Notes: generated by a model not told the origin, from the letters alone. A stretch of 64,000 nucleotides of DNA from UBA6168 sp041163745 (GCA_041163745.1 JBEAQU010000104.1:15772-79771), one strand, 5' to 3'. Shown: positions 51,869 to 60,975, counted from the first letter of the stretch. Numbers and translations are program-made.

Positions 51869-53350
51869 ATGACACCCGATAATTTCTACGACGAACCGGC
51901 CGCCTATCGGGACCACCTAGCCACGGTGGACCGGAAAGGCAAAAGGATCTGGATATACCCCAGGAAGCCAATCGGTCGGTTTTATGACCGGCGCACATGG
52001 GTCAGCTGGCTGCTCCTTGCCCTCCTTTTCGGAATGCCGTTCATCAAAGTGAACGGAGAACCCTTCCTTTTGCTCAATTTTTCCCAAGGAAAATTCATCA
52101 TCTTCGGCATTGTGTTCACCCCCTACGACCTGCATCTGTTTGCCCTCGCCATGGTGACACTGATGGTTTCCGTAGTGCTTTTCACCGTGGTTTTCGGCAG
52201 ATTGTTCTGTGGGTGGGTTTGCCCGCAGACGATATTCATGGAGATGGTCTTCCGGAAAATCGAATACCTGATAGAAGGAGACGCCCAACAACAGGTCAAA
52301 CTCAACCAAGCACCCTGGACCACAGACAAGCTGCTGCGAAAAATCGCCAAACACCTGCTTTTCTTCCTGATCGCCGTCATCATCGCCAACCTCTTCCTCT
52401 CTTACGTCATCGGGGTGGATGCCGTGTTCGACATCATGCGCGAACCGGTGTCCCAACACCAGGCGGGCTTCGCCGCCATGCTTGTGTTCTCCGGCTTGTT
52501 CTACGGAGTCTTCTCCTTCATGCGGGAGCAGGTCTGCACCACGATTTGCCCCTATGGAAGGATGCAAGGCGTACTCCTTGTCCCGGAATCCGTCGTCATC
52601 ATATACGACTACATACGGGGGGAACCCCGCGGGAAACGCAGAAAATCAAACCACCAGGAAATGACACATGCTCTGCCGGTGGTGGCCACCGAAACCCCTG
52701 TCGCAAAAACAGGAGATTGCATCGATTGCAACCGCTGTGTCAACGTCTGTCCGACCGGTATCGACATCCGGAACGGGACCCAGCTCGAATGCGTGAACTG
52801 CACCGCCTGCATCGATGCATGCGATTTTGTCATGGACAAGATCGGGAAACCACGCGGACTGATCCGCTATGATTCGGCCGAACGGGTCCGTACCGGCAGC
52901 CGGAAGCTGTTCCACCCGCGTGCCATCGCCTATGCTTCCTTGCTGATGCTCCTGCTCGTGCTCCAGGCCTTTCTGCTCAGCCAGCGCGGCAAGGTGGAGG
53001 CACTGGTGCTCAAGGTTCCCGGCCAATTGTACCAACAGTTGGACGACGGACGTTACCGCAACGTCTACAACTGGGAGATCGTCAACAAATCCGGGAGTGA
53101 CATCCGCCAAATCCGTTTCCGGGTCACGGAACCAGCCGGTGCCCAGGTGACCCTCGTGGGAAAGGATGCCGACGAAACGATCGACCTGGAACGGGCCGGC
53201 ATGGCGAAAGGCGTGATGCTGATCGATCTGCCGGCCGGTGCCCTGCGGCAAACCAAGGTGACCCTGCGACTCGAGGTCCTGCGCAACGACCAGACACTCG
53301 ATCGCATCACGACCAATTTCCTGGGCCCCATGCAGCCTGCCCGCCGGTGA
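51869..53350 (+). CDS. ccoG: Cytochrome c oxidase accessory protein CcoG
   Basis: The 493-residue membrane iron-sulfur protein is involved in copper delivery (Cu2+ reduction) for cbb3 assembly. It shows GWVCPQTIFMEMVFRKIEYL (Cys-Pro motif in a membrane loop), FMREQVCTTICPYGRMQGVL, two 4Fe-4S clusters (CIDCNRCVNVCPTGI and CVNCTACIDACDFVMDKIG), a helix (YASLLMLLLVLQAFLL) and a C-terminal Ig-like domain (NVYNWEIVNKSGSDI). The start ATG at 51869 follows AAGGA, one of the few Shine-Dalgarno-like sequences here. Confidence 0.96.
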   Translation: MTPDNFYDEPAAYRDHLATVDRKGKRIWIYPRKPIGRFYDRRTWVSWLLLALLFGMPFIKVNGEPFLLLNFSQGKFIIFGIVFTPYDLHLFALAMVTLMVSVVLFTVVFGRLFCGWVCPQTIFMEMVFRKIEYLIEGDAQQQVKLNQAPWTTDKLLRKIAKHLLFFLIAVIIANLFLSYVIGVDAVFDIMREPVSQHQAGFAAMLVFSGLFYGVFSFMREQVCTTICPYGRMQGVLLVPESVVIIYDYIRGEPRGKRRKSNHQEMTHALPVVATETPVAKTGDCIDCNRCVNVCPTGIDIRNGTQLECVNCTACIDACDFVMDKIGKPRGLIRYDSAERVRTGSRKLFHPRAIAYASLLMLLLVLQAFLLSQRGKVEALVLKVPGQLYQQLDDGRYRNVYNWEIVNKSGSDIRQIRFRVTEPAGAQVTLVGKDADETIDLERAGMAKGVMLIDLPAGALRQTKVTLRLEVLRNDQTLDRITTNFLGPMQPARR

Positions 53351-53469
53351 CGGCGGGACACGACAACCCGCGCCAGCTTCGCACCGGTGCCGGCCTGCCG
53401 GTCCAGAAACCGTGGGCAGCCGGTATCGAACAATCATCTTCCGATGGTAACCACCTTAATGAAATCGAT

Positions 53470-53916
53470 ATGACTATGAAATTATCATGGGGCCAGGGCA
53501 TCGCTGCGTTCTACTCATTCTTCGCCGTCCTAATGGTAGGCATGGTCTTCTATTCCAAGGGATTGGACCACAGCCTGGTCGAAGAGGACTACTACCGGAA
53601 GGACCTGCAATACCAGCAGGTCATCACCGCCATGGAAAACACCGCCTCCCTCTCCCGGGATGTGGAGATCTCAAGGGACAGACAGCGGGAGGTACTCGGC
53701 TTTCTGTTCCCCGCCGAAGCAACGTCACCGCATGGCACCATCCATTTCTACCGTCCGTCCGACAAGCAGATGGATTTCACCATACCGGTTAGAACAGATG
53801 GCAACGGATACCTGGAATACCCATACCAACAGCTGCCGAAAGGACGATGGACGGTGAAGGTCAACTGGACCGCAGCCGGAAAGGACTACTACTCGGAGCA
53901 AATCGTCGTACTGTAA
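53470..53916 (+). CDS. ccoH: FixH/CcoH-family cbb3 oxidase assembly protein
   Basis: The 148-residue protein has one N-terminal helix (MKLSWGQGIAAFYSFFAVLM and on to VFYSKG) followed by a conserved LVEEDYYRKDLQYQQ stretch and a beta-rich domain with PEYPYQQLPKGRW-like EYPYQQLPKGRWTVKVNW. This is the FixH/CcoH family, which assists cbb3 assembly and copper insertion. The start ATG 53470 is chosen because upstream codons to 53347 overlap ccoG and are polar. It closes the operon ccoS-ccoNO-ccoQ-ccoP-ccoG-ccoH. Confidence 0.9.
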   Translation: MTMKLSWGQGIAAFYSFFAVLMVGMVFYSKGLDHSLVEEDYYRKDLQYQQVITAMENTASLSRDVEISRDRQREVLGFLFPAEATSPHGTIHFYRPSDKQMDFTIPVRTDGNGYLEYPYQQLPKGRWTVKVNWTAAGKDYYSEQIVVL

Positions 53917-53951
53917 GTACCTGCGGTCCGGTCGGTTAACAAAAGATTAAA

Positions 53952-53985
53952 TTGCAACGGACCGGCTACTTTCCGCCTACCTTTG
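53952..53985 (+). promoter_or_regulatory. Promoter of the DUF4197 gene (TTG-N23-TACCTTTG)
   Basis: TTG (53952-53954) and TACCTTTG (53978-53985) are separated by 23 bases, at the upper end of the accepted spacing. The next gene starts at 54141, giving a leader of ~150 nt, and the box separates it from the cbb3 operon. Confidence 0.55.
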
Positions 53986-54140
53986 CAGCAGTAGGGGAGA
54001 GGCGGATGTCGGCCAACGTGTATGTCACAGGCGGGATGTTGTACGCCCCTTGCGATGGCGGACAGGTCCCGAAGTGGGATAGTCGCCTGTCAGACGCATC
54101 CGACAGCTGCCCCCCGGCCAATCACCTAAACGTATGTACG

Positions 54141-54875
54141 ATGAACAGAATCGCACTTCCGCTCATGACCCTGGTATTGACCGCCTCCTGTGCGCAGGCA
54201 CAATTCCGGGACGCCCTGAACAAAGCAAAGGAAAAAGTCGCCGCTGTTACCCAGGAACAGGCCCTGTCGCAGGAAGAAATCGGCCAGGGTCTGAAAGAAG
54301 CCCTGGACAACGGGGTGGCGGACGCCGTTGCCTCCCTATCCAAACCGGACGGGTTCCTACTTAGTCCCTACAAGATCCTGCTTCCGCCGGAAGCACGGAA
54401 GGTGGCCGCCAAGCTCCGGGTCGTCCCCGGCTTCGAGAATGTGGAACAGGACCTTGTCGAGAAAATGAACCGAGCGGCGGAATCCGCCGCGGAAAAGGCA
54501 AAACCGATATTCCTGGATGCCATTCGCAACATGTCCTTCCGCGATGCGATGGACATTCTCCTGGGGGAACAGGATGCCGCGACCAACTACCTGCGACAGA
54601 ACACCTACAAGGGTTTGTATTCCGAATTCCTTCCGGTCATCCAGGCCAGCCTGGATGAAGTCAACGCACGCGAATACTGGCGTAAGGCCGTCACCGCTTA
54701 CAACAAGATACCATTTGTGGAGAAGTCAAATCCTGCCCTTGACGACCACGTGAACACGATGGCGCTCGAAGGACTGTTCTCCCTGATCACCGAAAAAGAA
54801 AAAGGCATCCGCTCCAATGTGAACCTGCGTAATACGGACCTGCTGCGTAGGGTCTTCGCAAAACAGGACAATTAA
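54141..54875 (+). CDS. DUF4197 domain protein, exported
   Basis: The 244-residue product has a signal peptide (MNRIALPLMTLVLTASCAQAQ; the Cys could be a lipobox, but AQA before Q also fits signal peptidase I). The body is helical and matches DUF4197: EEIGQGLKEALDNGVADAVA, IKILLPPE-like YKILLPPEARKVAAKLRVVP, MNRAAESAAEKAKPIFLDAI and TDYLRQ-like ATNYLRQNTYKGLYSEFLPV. The family's function is unknown. In-frame codons run upstream to 53952, but ATG 54141 gives the signal peptide and lies after the predicted promoter. A strong terminator follows. Confidence 0.88.
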   Translation: MNRIALPLMTLVLTASCAQAQFRDALNKAKEKVAAVTQEQALSQEEIGQGLKEALDNGVADAVASLSKPDGFLLSPYKILLPPEARKVAAKLRVVPGFENVEQDLVEKMNRAAESAAEKAKPIFLDAIRNMSFRDAMDILLGEQDAATNYLRQNTYKGLYSEFLPVIQASLDEVNAREYWRKAVTAYNKIPFVEKSNPALDDHVNTMALEGLFSLITEKEKGIRSNVNLRNTDLLRRVFAKQDN

Positions 54876-54911
54876 GCCACCTGCTGTCTCTCGAAAAAGC
54901 CTCCGAATGTC

Positions 54912-54951
54912 ACGGTTGTGCAGTGCATGGCACTGCACAACCGTTTCTTTT
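54912..54951 (+). terminator. Terminator with a perfect 15-bp stem after the DUF4197 gene
   Basis: ACGGTTGTGCAGTGC and GCACTGCACAACCGT pair perfectly with a 3-base loop and are followed by TTCTTTT. It begins 36 bp after the stop codon. Confidence 0.8.
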
Positions 54952-54994
54952 CCCCTCTTCCTTTCCGCTTTGACTCCCGATATTTCCATTGCCA

Positions 54995-55027
54995 TTGGGT
55001 ATTCCATGCGCGCTTTGCCTACTTTTG
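54995..55027 (+). promoter_or_regulatory. Promoter of the PaaE-like reductase/TetR pair (TTG-N22-TACTTTTG)
   Basis: TTG (54995-54997) and TACTTTTG (55020-55027) with a 22-base spacer fit the Bacteroidota consensus. The reductase start is 98 bp downstream. Confidence 0.5.
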
Positions 55028-55125
55028 CGAAAGTCGAACGGTGGATGTGCAAGACCATGCCCTCCTTTGGAACCGAAACATTGGGCTCCACCCTGCGCAC
55101 CGCCACCAACCAAGCGCATACCGCC

Positions 55126-56214
55126 ATGTCTAGATTCCACACCCTGACCGTCCGGGATATCCGACAGGAAACCGGGGATTGCGTATCCGTCGCCTTCCAG
55201 GTCCCGCAAAGCTTGGAACAGACCTTCCTCCGGTTCCAACCTGGCCAACACCTGGCCTTGCGCGCCACAATCAACGGAGAACGTATCATCCGGAATTACT
55301 CCATCTGCAGCTTACCCGAAGACCGGGAGCTCCGCATCGCCGTCAAAAAAGTTCCCCTGGGTAAGTTCTCCACCTTTGCCAACGAACGGCTTGAGTCCGG
55401 TATGACCCTGGAGGCGATGCCGCCCGGCGGGCATTTCCACCTACTGCCGGAGGACCTTCCCGCCCGAAATTATCTTGGTTTCGCAGCCGGCAGTGGCATC
55501 ACGCCTGTCTATTCCATCCTACGGTCCGTTCTCGAACGACAGCCGAACAGTACCTTTACCTTGCTTTACCTGAACCGGACGCCCAACTCATCCATTTTCC
55601 TGCACAGCCTGTCCGAACTCAAGAACCGGTTCATGGATCGGTTCCACTTGCTGACCCTTTTCAGTCAGGAGGAGACGGACGTCCCCCTGCTCAGCGGAAA
55701 ATTCACCGCGGAAAAATGTCGGGCAGTGTTCAGTCGGCTGGTTCGGACGGATTCCATACAGCGGTTTTTCCTGTGCGGCCCCCTCCCCCTGTTGGAGCAG
55801 GTCACGGAAACCCTGCTCGGAATTGGCGTCGAACCGAATCGTATCCGACGGGAATTGTTCGGCTTGCCGAAGACGGCCGTCCCGACAGCCCGCCACCGAC
55901 CGGCAGACCCGGCAGCCGGAGACCCGGAACGAACCGGTCGGCTGGACATCCTGCTGGATGGAAAGACGCATCATCTCAGCTTCGACCGGACGGAGGCGGC
56001 CACCGTCCTCGAACTGGCCCATCGACACGGAATGGACCTCCCCTTCGCCTGCAAGGCGGGGGTTTGTGCAACCTGCAAAGCCCGGGTCAAACAAGGAGCG
56101 GTCCTCATGTCAGCCAATTACGGCCTGGCACCTGAAGAAACGGCGGAAGGCTACGTCCTGACCTGTCAGTCCGTTCCGCAGAGTTCCATGCTGCTGGTGA
56201 GTTTCGACGAATAG
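55126..56214 (+). CDS. PaaE-like ferredoxin-NADP reductase with 2Fe-2S domain
   Basis: The 362-residue protein has an FAD-binding domain (FQPGQHLALRATINGERIIRNYSIC in parts, with RNYSIC as the FAD motif), an NAD(P) domain (NYLGFAAGSGITPVYSILRS, FLCGPLPLLEQVTETLL) and a C-terminal plant-type 2Fe-2S ferredoxin (CKAGVCATCKARV and LTCQSVP). This order matches PaaE, the reductase of phenylacetyl-CoA epoxidase, and related oxygenase reductases. The start ATG 55126 is chosen because homology begins there; upstream codons to 54907 would cross the promoter and terminator. A TetR gene follows after one base. Confidence 0.88.
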   Translation: MSRFHTLTVRDIRQETGDCVSVAFQVPQSLEQTFLRFQPGQHLALRATINGERIIRNYSICSLPEDRELRIAVKKVPLGKFSTFANERLESGMTLEAMPPGGHFHLLPEDLPARNYLGFAAGSGITPVYSILRSVLERQPNSTFTLLYLNRTPNSSIFLHSLSELKNRFMDRFHLLTLFSQEETDVPLLSGKFTAEKCRAVFSRLVRTDSIQRFFLCGPLPLLEQVTETLLGIGVEPNRIRRELFGLPKTAVPTARHRPADPAAGDPERTGRLDILLDGKTHHLSFDRTEAATVLELAHRHGMDLPFACKAGVCATCKARVKQGAVLMSANYGLAPEETAEGYVLTCQSVPQSSMLLVSFDE

Positions 56215-56215
56215 C

Positions 56216-56791
56216 ATGCACGACACACCAATCAAACAACGCATCTTGGAGGAAGCGGCGAAGCTGTTTCAGGAAAAAGGCTACCTGGCGGCATCCATGC
56301 GGGATATCGCCGATCGGGTCGGGCTGCGTGTTTCCAGCCTGTACTCTCATTTCAGCGGCAAGGAGGAACTACTTCGGTTGATATGCTTCGACTGCGCCGA
56401 AAAGTATCTGGCCGGGATGCGGACATTCCAACGGCTGGAAATCCCGGCATCGGAAAAAGTGCGCCGCCTGATTCGGATGCACATACAAATCGCCACCCAT
56501 GACATCACTTCCGTCACGATCTTCAACGATGAATGGCAGCACCTGAGTGAACCCCATTTTGGACAATTCCTCGCCCTCCGCAGGGAATACGAGTCTCAAT
56601 TCGGAGACATCATCCGGCAAGGAATTGCGGAACGCACCTTCGAGGATGTTCATGTCCGTGTCACGCTTTCCACGATCCTGACCTCCCTGCGATGGTTGCA
56701 CCGCCAACAACCCGACCGGCAGGGCCTCCCTGCGGCTGAACTGGAAAAAGCCATCCTCCAGCTGATATTGAAAGGATTGGAGAAAAGATAA
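56216..56791 (+). CDS. TetR/AcrR-family transcriptional regulator
   Basis: The 191-residue protein has a TetR N-terminal HTH (ILEEAAKLFQEKGYLAASMR, DIADRVGLRVSSLYSHFSGKEELL) and a helical ligand domain (~60-191). The start codon lies one base after the reductase stop, so the two are co-transcribed and probably translationally coupled. By analogy it may repress its own operon and respond to a hydrophobic or acyl-CoA ligand. It faces the NrtR-like gene, whose stop is 25 bp away. Confidence 0.92.
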   Translation: MHDTPIKQRILEEAAKLFQEKGYLAASMRDIADRVGLRVSSLYSHFSGKEELLRLICFDCAEKYLAGMRTFQRLEIPASEKVRRLIRMHIQIATHDITSVTIFNDEWQHLSEPHFGQFLALRREYESQFGDIIRQGIAERTFEDVHVRVTLSTILTSLRWLHRQQPDRQGLPAAELEKAILQLILKGLEKR

Positions 56792-56816
56792 AGGTGGATG
56801 CCCGGCGGAGGATTTA

Positions 56817-57566
56817 CTATTTGTCCATCAATGCGGCGATCTTCTCCCGCCGTTCCTTCCGGTAGGTCTCCTTCAGCTCGAAATTGAAGCCCTCCGCTTC
56901 CAGCAAGCGGTATTGCTCCTTGTCGAACCCGTACAATTTCGCCGGCCGGTGAGGCACCCCCTCCTGCACCTGGTCGTGATCAATGAGCAAATTCATGGAA
57001 AGGATTTTCTTTCTGAAATTCCGCTTGTCCAGCTTGGTGTCCAGGATGGCCTCGTACAGATGTTGCAAGGCGGACAATGTGAAACGGGGTGGCAACAGTT
57101 CGAATCCGACGGGCCGGAACCGCACCCGCTGCTTCAAAGCGCTGAGACAGGTGAACAGGATGTGCTGGTGGTCGAAGGCCAGTTTGGTTTCCAATGCCTG
57201 GGATACGCTGTGCCATTTAAGCGTCAGGGCGAAGGAAGCCGGCTGTGGCTCCAGGTCCGCAATCTTGATAAGGGAAAAATAGGCCACGGTAATGACCCTG
57301 CCCCGGGGGTGACGGTTTACCGTACCGAATGTCCTGACCTGTTCCAGGTACACCTCCTCCAAGCCGGTCAGCTCCGCCAATACCCGGTGAGCTGCCGCAT
57401 CCAGGTCCTCATGGGGATACACCAGATCCCCCGGCAATGCCCAGGCCCCCTGGAAAGGGGAAGAACCACGTTGGATCAGCAGCACCTTGAGGTCGACATC
57501 ATCGAAACCGAAAATCACATTGTCAACGGAGAAAGCCGACTTGAAGAAGGTGTCTGCTACATTCAT
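56817..57566 (-). CDS. NrtR/AraR-like regulator: degenerate Nudix domain plus winged helix
   Basis: The 249-residue protein has a Nudix fold (VDNVIFGFDDVDLKVLLIQR, QGAWALPGDLVY) and a C-terminal winged-helix DNA-binding part (LSALQHLYEAILDTKLDKRN, FRKKILSMNLL). The Nudix box is degenerate: its helix reads HRVLAELTGL, where hydrolases have REUxEExGU, so two catalytic Glu are gone. This architecture is that of NrtR, the NAD-metabolism repressor, and AraR/XylR-type sugar regulators of Bacteroidota, which use the domain as a ligand sensor. The start ATG 57566 opens the domain; longer frames to 57623 are not conserved. The regulated genes are not evident. Confidence 0.85.
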   Translation of the reverse strand: MNVADTFFKSAFSVDNVIFGFDDVDLKVLLIQRGSSPFQGAWALPGDLVYPHEDLDAAAHRVLAELTGLEEVYLEQVRTFGTVNRHPRGRVITVAYFSLIKIADLEPQPASFALTLKWHSVSQALETKLAFDHQHILFTCLSALKQRVRFRPVGFELLPPRFTLSALQHLYEAILDTKLDKRNFRKKILSMNLLIDHDQVQEGVPHRPAKLYGFDKEQYRLLEAEGFNFELKETYRKERREKIAALMDK

Positions 57567-57876
57567 AAAACGAACCGGTTCTACCGGCGAAAATATTTGC
57601 TTTTGCCCACAAATCAAAACCAACGAACGGTATTTGGAACAATCGGAGCCGATGATTGGCAGCCACCCTTAGCAGGCTGTTCAATCGTACCCGGCACGAA
57701 CCTAGTGTCGCTCCAGGCAGCGTCAGTCCGTACCTTCGGATCTTTCCTATGACGAACTGGTCTGCGCCCATGGGCCCCGACAGCCAAGCCGCGACATTTA
57801 TTTTCCGGGCGACAGAACCGGCGACAAGGGCTTGTTGTTGAAATGACAGTACTAACCGCTCCGGCTCTCATCCGTT
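57567..57876. other. Divergent intergenic region between NrtR-like and AsmA-like genes
   Basis: The 310-bp gap must hold both promoters, but I find no exact TAnnTTTG on either strand; AATATTTGC near 57595-57603 (plus strand) is the closest. No gene or repeat is evident. Confidence 0.35.
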
Positions 57877-60800
57877 ATGAAAAAAAACGTCGTTAGAAAA
57901 ATCCTGCTTGCCGTCACGGCAACCGTCGGAATCGTTTTCCTGGGGCTGTTGCTGGCGCCCTTCCTTTTCCGGGATAAAATCGTCGCTTACGTCGAAAAGG
58001 CCGTGAGCGACCAAGTAAACGCCACCGTGACCTTTGAATCCGTGGACCTGTCCTTGCTGCGCTCCTTTCCCTCCGTCAGCATCGGGCTGCGAGGACTTTC
58101 CGTCGTCGGCCAGGACCGCTTCGAAGGTTTGCCATTGCTGGAGGCGGAATACATGGGCGTCGCAGTCGATTTCTGGTCGGCCTTGAAATTCGGGGAAGTG
58201 CCATTGAAAATCCTTTCGATGGAGGCGGTCTCACCGGTCGTCCACGTCCTGATCCTTCCGGACGGCACGGCCAACTATGACATCGTCGATTCAGCCCCGG
58301 ATACAAGCGCGACGGAAGCATCCGACCCTTACCATATCGAACTCCGACGCTATCGCATCACGGATGCGCAAATCACCTATGACGACCGCGCGGGTGGTCA
58401 ATACATGCTACTGTCCGACCTGCAACACAGCGGTACAGGCGATTTCACCCAAGACGAATTCCAATTGCAGACGGAAACAACCATCGGTCTGCTCACACTC
58501 GTTTCCGGCGGACAAACCTACCTCGACCGCGCAACGCTGCGGTACGTCGCCGGTTTTCAGATCAATCTGCCGGCAAGCCGGTACACCTTCCTGGAGAACA
58601 ACCTTGTACTCAACGGACTGTCACTTCGGGTGGATGGTTGGGTCCAAGTCCCGGACGCAACGGAACCCATCTCAATGGACCTGGCCGTTTCCTCTCCGAC
58701 ATCAGATTTCAAAGCTCTCCTTTCTTTGGTTCCGAACGCGTACACCCCTGATTTTGAAATGGTCAGGGCCGAAGGGACGTATGCTTTCCAGGCGTATGCC
58801 AAGGGGCGTTACGATGATGCCTCGGAACATTACCCGGCCCTGGCCCTTCAGCTGCATGTCAAGGATGCCGCATTTCAATATCCCGACCTGCCGATGGGGA
58901 TGAAGGATATTCAAATTGATGTGGATCTGAATGTCCAGGAGGACGCGTTGAATTCCATGATACTGGATATCAGCAGATTCCGTTTCCAATTGGACGGCAA
59001 TCCCATTTCCGGCGACTTCCGGCTGGCGACTCCCCTGACCGATCCCGACATTCGCAGCAGCCTCAGCGGAAAACTGAACCTGGGAGACCTGGCCAAGGCA
59101 TTCCCGATGGATGGCGTGGAGCGGCTGGCAGGATTCCTGGAAATGGATCTCCGGGTCGCCGCCCGACAATCCGCCATCGACCAAGGCCGGCTGGACCAAG
59201 TGGACATGGAGGGAAGCTTCCGCCTGCGCGACCTGGACTACCTTGCGGCGGACCTGCCCGCCATCCGGATTCCCGCCGCTTCCGCCAGCCTCCGGCCGGG
59301 CCAGCTGAAGGTCGACGCATTCGAATGCCGGTTGGGCGGCAGCGATGTACGGGGCAGCGGAACCATTGACAATCCGCTGGCCTACTTCTCGCCGGACGCT
59401 ACCCTGGAAGGAAATTTCAATCTGCAGTCCAAGCTGTTGGACCTCGACGAATTATCCGCCCAACCCCAAAAGGACGAACGGCCGGAGTCCGAAACGACCG
59501 ATGTCACCGAGGCGCACGCTCCGTCGACGGCCGTCGGATCGGAGGATTTCGACCGGTACCGGTTCAACCTCACTTACGATGCGGAGGCCATCGCGTACCA
59601 TCCGTACAGGCTGGAAGACTTCCGGTTCCAGGGCACCATCACGCCCCGGACATTCCGGATGCAAACCCTGCAGGCAAGAATCGGTGATAGCGATTTCCGC
59701 TGTTCCGGCACGTTCCATGAATTCATGGCATACGCCGAAGGCAGCGGCACCCTTACCGGCGACATCGAGCTCAATTCCAGGCTGATGGACCTCAACATGT
59801 TCCTTAGCGAGGATTCCAGCGCTTCTGAAACCACCGGCCCCATCCTCTTGCCAAAGGATATAGACCTTGTCATCAGCGGCCATATGGACCGTATCCTGTA
59901 TGACAACATGGAACTTAGAAAGGCCAAGGGTACCCTCCATCTGGCGGACGAAAAGCTGTCCTTCCGGGAGGTGGCGGCACAAACCCTTGGGGGAAGCATC
60001 GGTTTCACCGGCAGCTACGACACCAGGACACCGGAAACGCCCTTTTTCGACATGGGGCTCACGCTGAAGGAAATGGATTTCCAGCAAGCTTTCCATACCT
60101 TCAACACCTTCCAGGCCATAGCTCCCATCGGTGAATACATTCACGGTATGTTCAACACCACCCTCACCATGCGCAGCGGCTTGGACCAGAACCTCATGCC
60201 CGTGTTGACCAGCCTGGATGCCAGCGGGATGTTACAGACCCTGGATGCCACCATCCGCAATTTCGCCCCCCTCGTCAAGGTCGCGGACATACTCGACATC
60301 CCTGCCTTTCGCGACCTGAACCTGAAGAATTCGAAAAACTGGTTCAAAGTGGAAAAAGGAATGGTCTCCTTATCGCCATTCCGCTACACGTTTGAGGATA
60401 TCGAGATGAACATCGGCGGTCAACATGCCCTGACAGGAGGAATGGACTACCAGATCGATGCGAAGATACCACGGGACAAACTGAAGGCCATACCAGGCGG
60501 ACAGGCCTTGGGCGCCGGTTGGGAAATGCTTCGGAAGGAGGCGACGAAACTGGGAATCAATCTCCAACAAGGTAATTTCGTCAACGTACGGATAAAACTG
60601 ACCGGTGACATGAAGAACCCGGAGGTCGGCTTGAAATTCCTCGGACTGGACGGACAAGGGGAACCGGGGGCAGGCGTATCGACGTCCGTCGCAGGTGCCA
60701 TCCAGGAGGCGGTCCAAAAAAAGATGGACGAATTGAAATCGGAAGCGGAAGCGAATGTGCGCCAGGAATGGCAGGACGTGAAGCAGGCAGCCAGGGAGAC

Positions 60801-60975
60801 CGCCGATTCCGTTGCGCAGGAACTGAAGAGCAAAGCCGTTTCGGAAGGTACCAAAGCGCTGGACAAAGCGGCGGAAGATGCCAAAGCGAAAGCGGCGGAA
60901 GAAGCGCGCAAAAAGTTGGAAAAGATAAATCCCTTCAAGAAAAAGAAGGAGGGCGGTGGCGGTGGCGGGGGCTGA
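57877..60975 (+). CDS. AsmA-family protein
   Basis: The 1032-residue protein has an N-terminal signal-anchor helix (KILLAVTATVGIVFLGLLLA) followed by the AsmA start VNATVTFESVDLSLLRSFPS with VSIGLRGLSV. The very long middle is beta-rich with repeating amphipathic strands, and the AsmA C-terminal region appears near the end (GQHALTGGMDYQIDAKIPRD). It ends with a ~100-residue Ala/Lys/Glu helical tail and a run of seven glycines. AsmA-like (chorein-type) proteins bridge inner and outer membrane and are implicated in phospholipid transport. The Gly run is unusual. No partner is adjacent. Confidence 0.88.
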   Translation: MKKNVVRKILLAVTATVGIVFLGLLLAPFLFRDKIVAYVEKAVSDQVNATVTFESVDLSLLRSFPSVSIGLRGLSVVGQDRFEGLPLLEAEYMGVAVDFWSALKFGEVPLKILSMEAVSPVVHVLILPDGTANYDIVDSAPDTSATEASDPYHIELRRYRITDAQITYDDRAGGQYMLLSDLQHSGTGDFTQDEFQLQTETTIGLLTLVSGGQTYLDRATLRYVAGFQINLPASRYTFLENNLVLNGLSLRVDGWVQVPDATEPISMDLAVSSPTSDFKALLSLVPNAYTPDFEMVRAEGTYAFQAYAKGRYDDASEHYPALALQLHVKDAAFQYPDLPMGMKDIQIDVDLNVQEDALNSMILDISRFRFQLDGNPISGDFRLATPLTDPDIRSSLSGKLNLGDLAKAFPMDGVERLAGFLEMDLRVAARQSAIDQGRLDQVDMEGSFRLRDLDYLAADLPAIRIPAASASLRPGQLKVDAFECRLGGSDVRGSGTIDNPLAYFSPDATLEGNFNLQSKLLDLDELSAQPQKDERPESETTDVTEAHAPSTAVGSEDFDRYRFNLTYDAEAIAYHPYRLEDFRFQGTITPRTFRMQTLQARIGDSDFRCSGTFHEFMAYAEGSGTLTGDIELNSRLMDLNMFLSEDSSASETTGPILLPKDIDLVISGHMDRILYDNMELRKAKGTLHLADEKLSFREVAAQTLGGSIGFTGSYDTRTPETPFFDMGLTLKEMDFQQAFHTFNTFQAIAPIGEYIHGMFNTTLTMRSGLDQNLMPVLTSLDASGMLQTLDATIRNFAPLVKVADILDIPAFRDLNLKNSKNWFKVEKGMVSLSPFRYTFEDIEMNIGGQHALTGGMDYQIDAKIPRDKLKAIPGGQALGAGWEMLRKEATKLGINLQQGNFVNVRIKLTGDMKNPEVGLKFLGLDGQGEPGAGVSTSVAGAIQEAVQKKMDELKSEAEANVRQEWQDVKQAARETADSVAQELKSKAVSEGTKALDKAAEDAKAKAAEEARKKLEKINPFKKKKEGGGGGGG

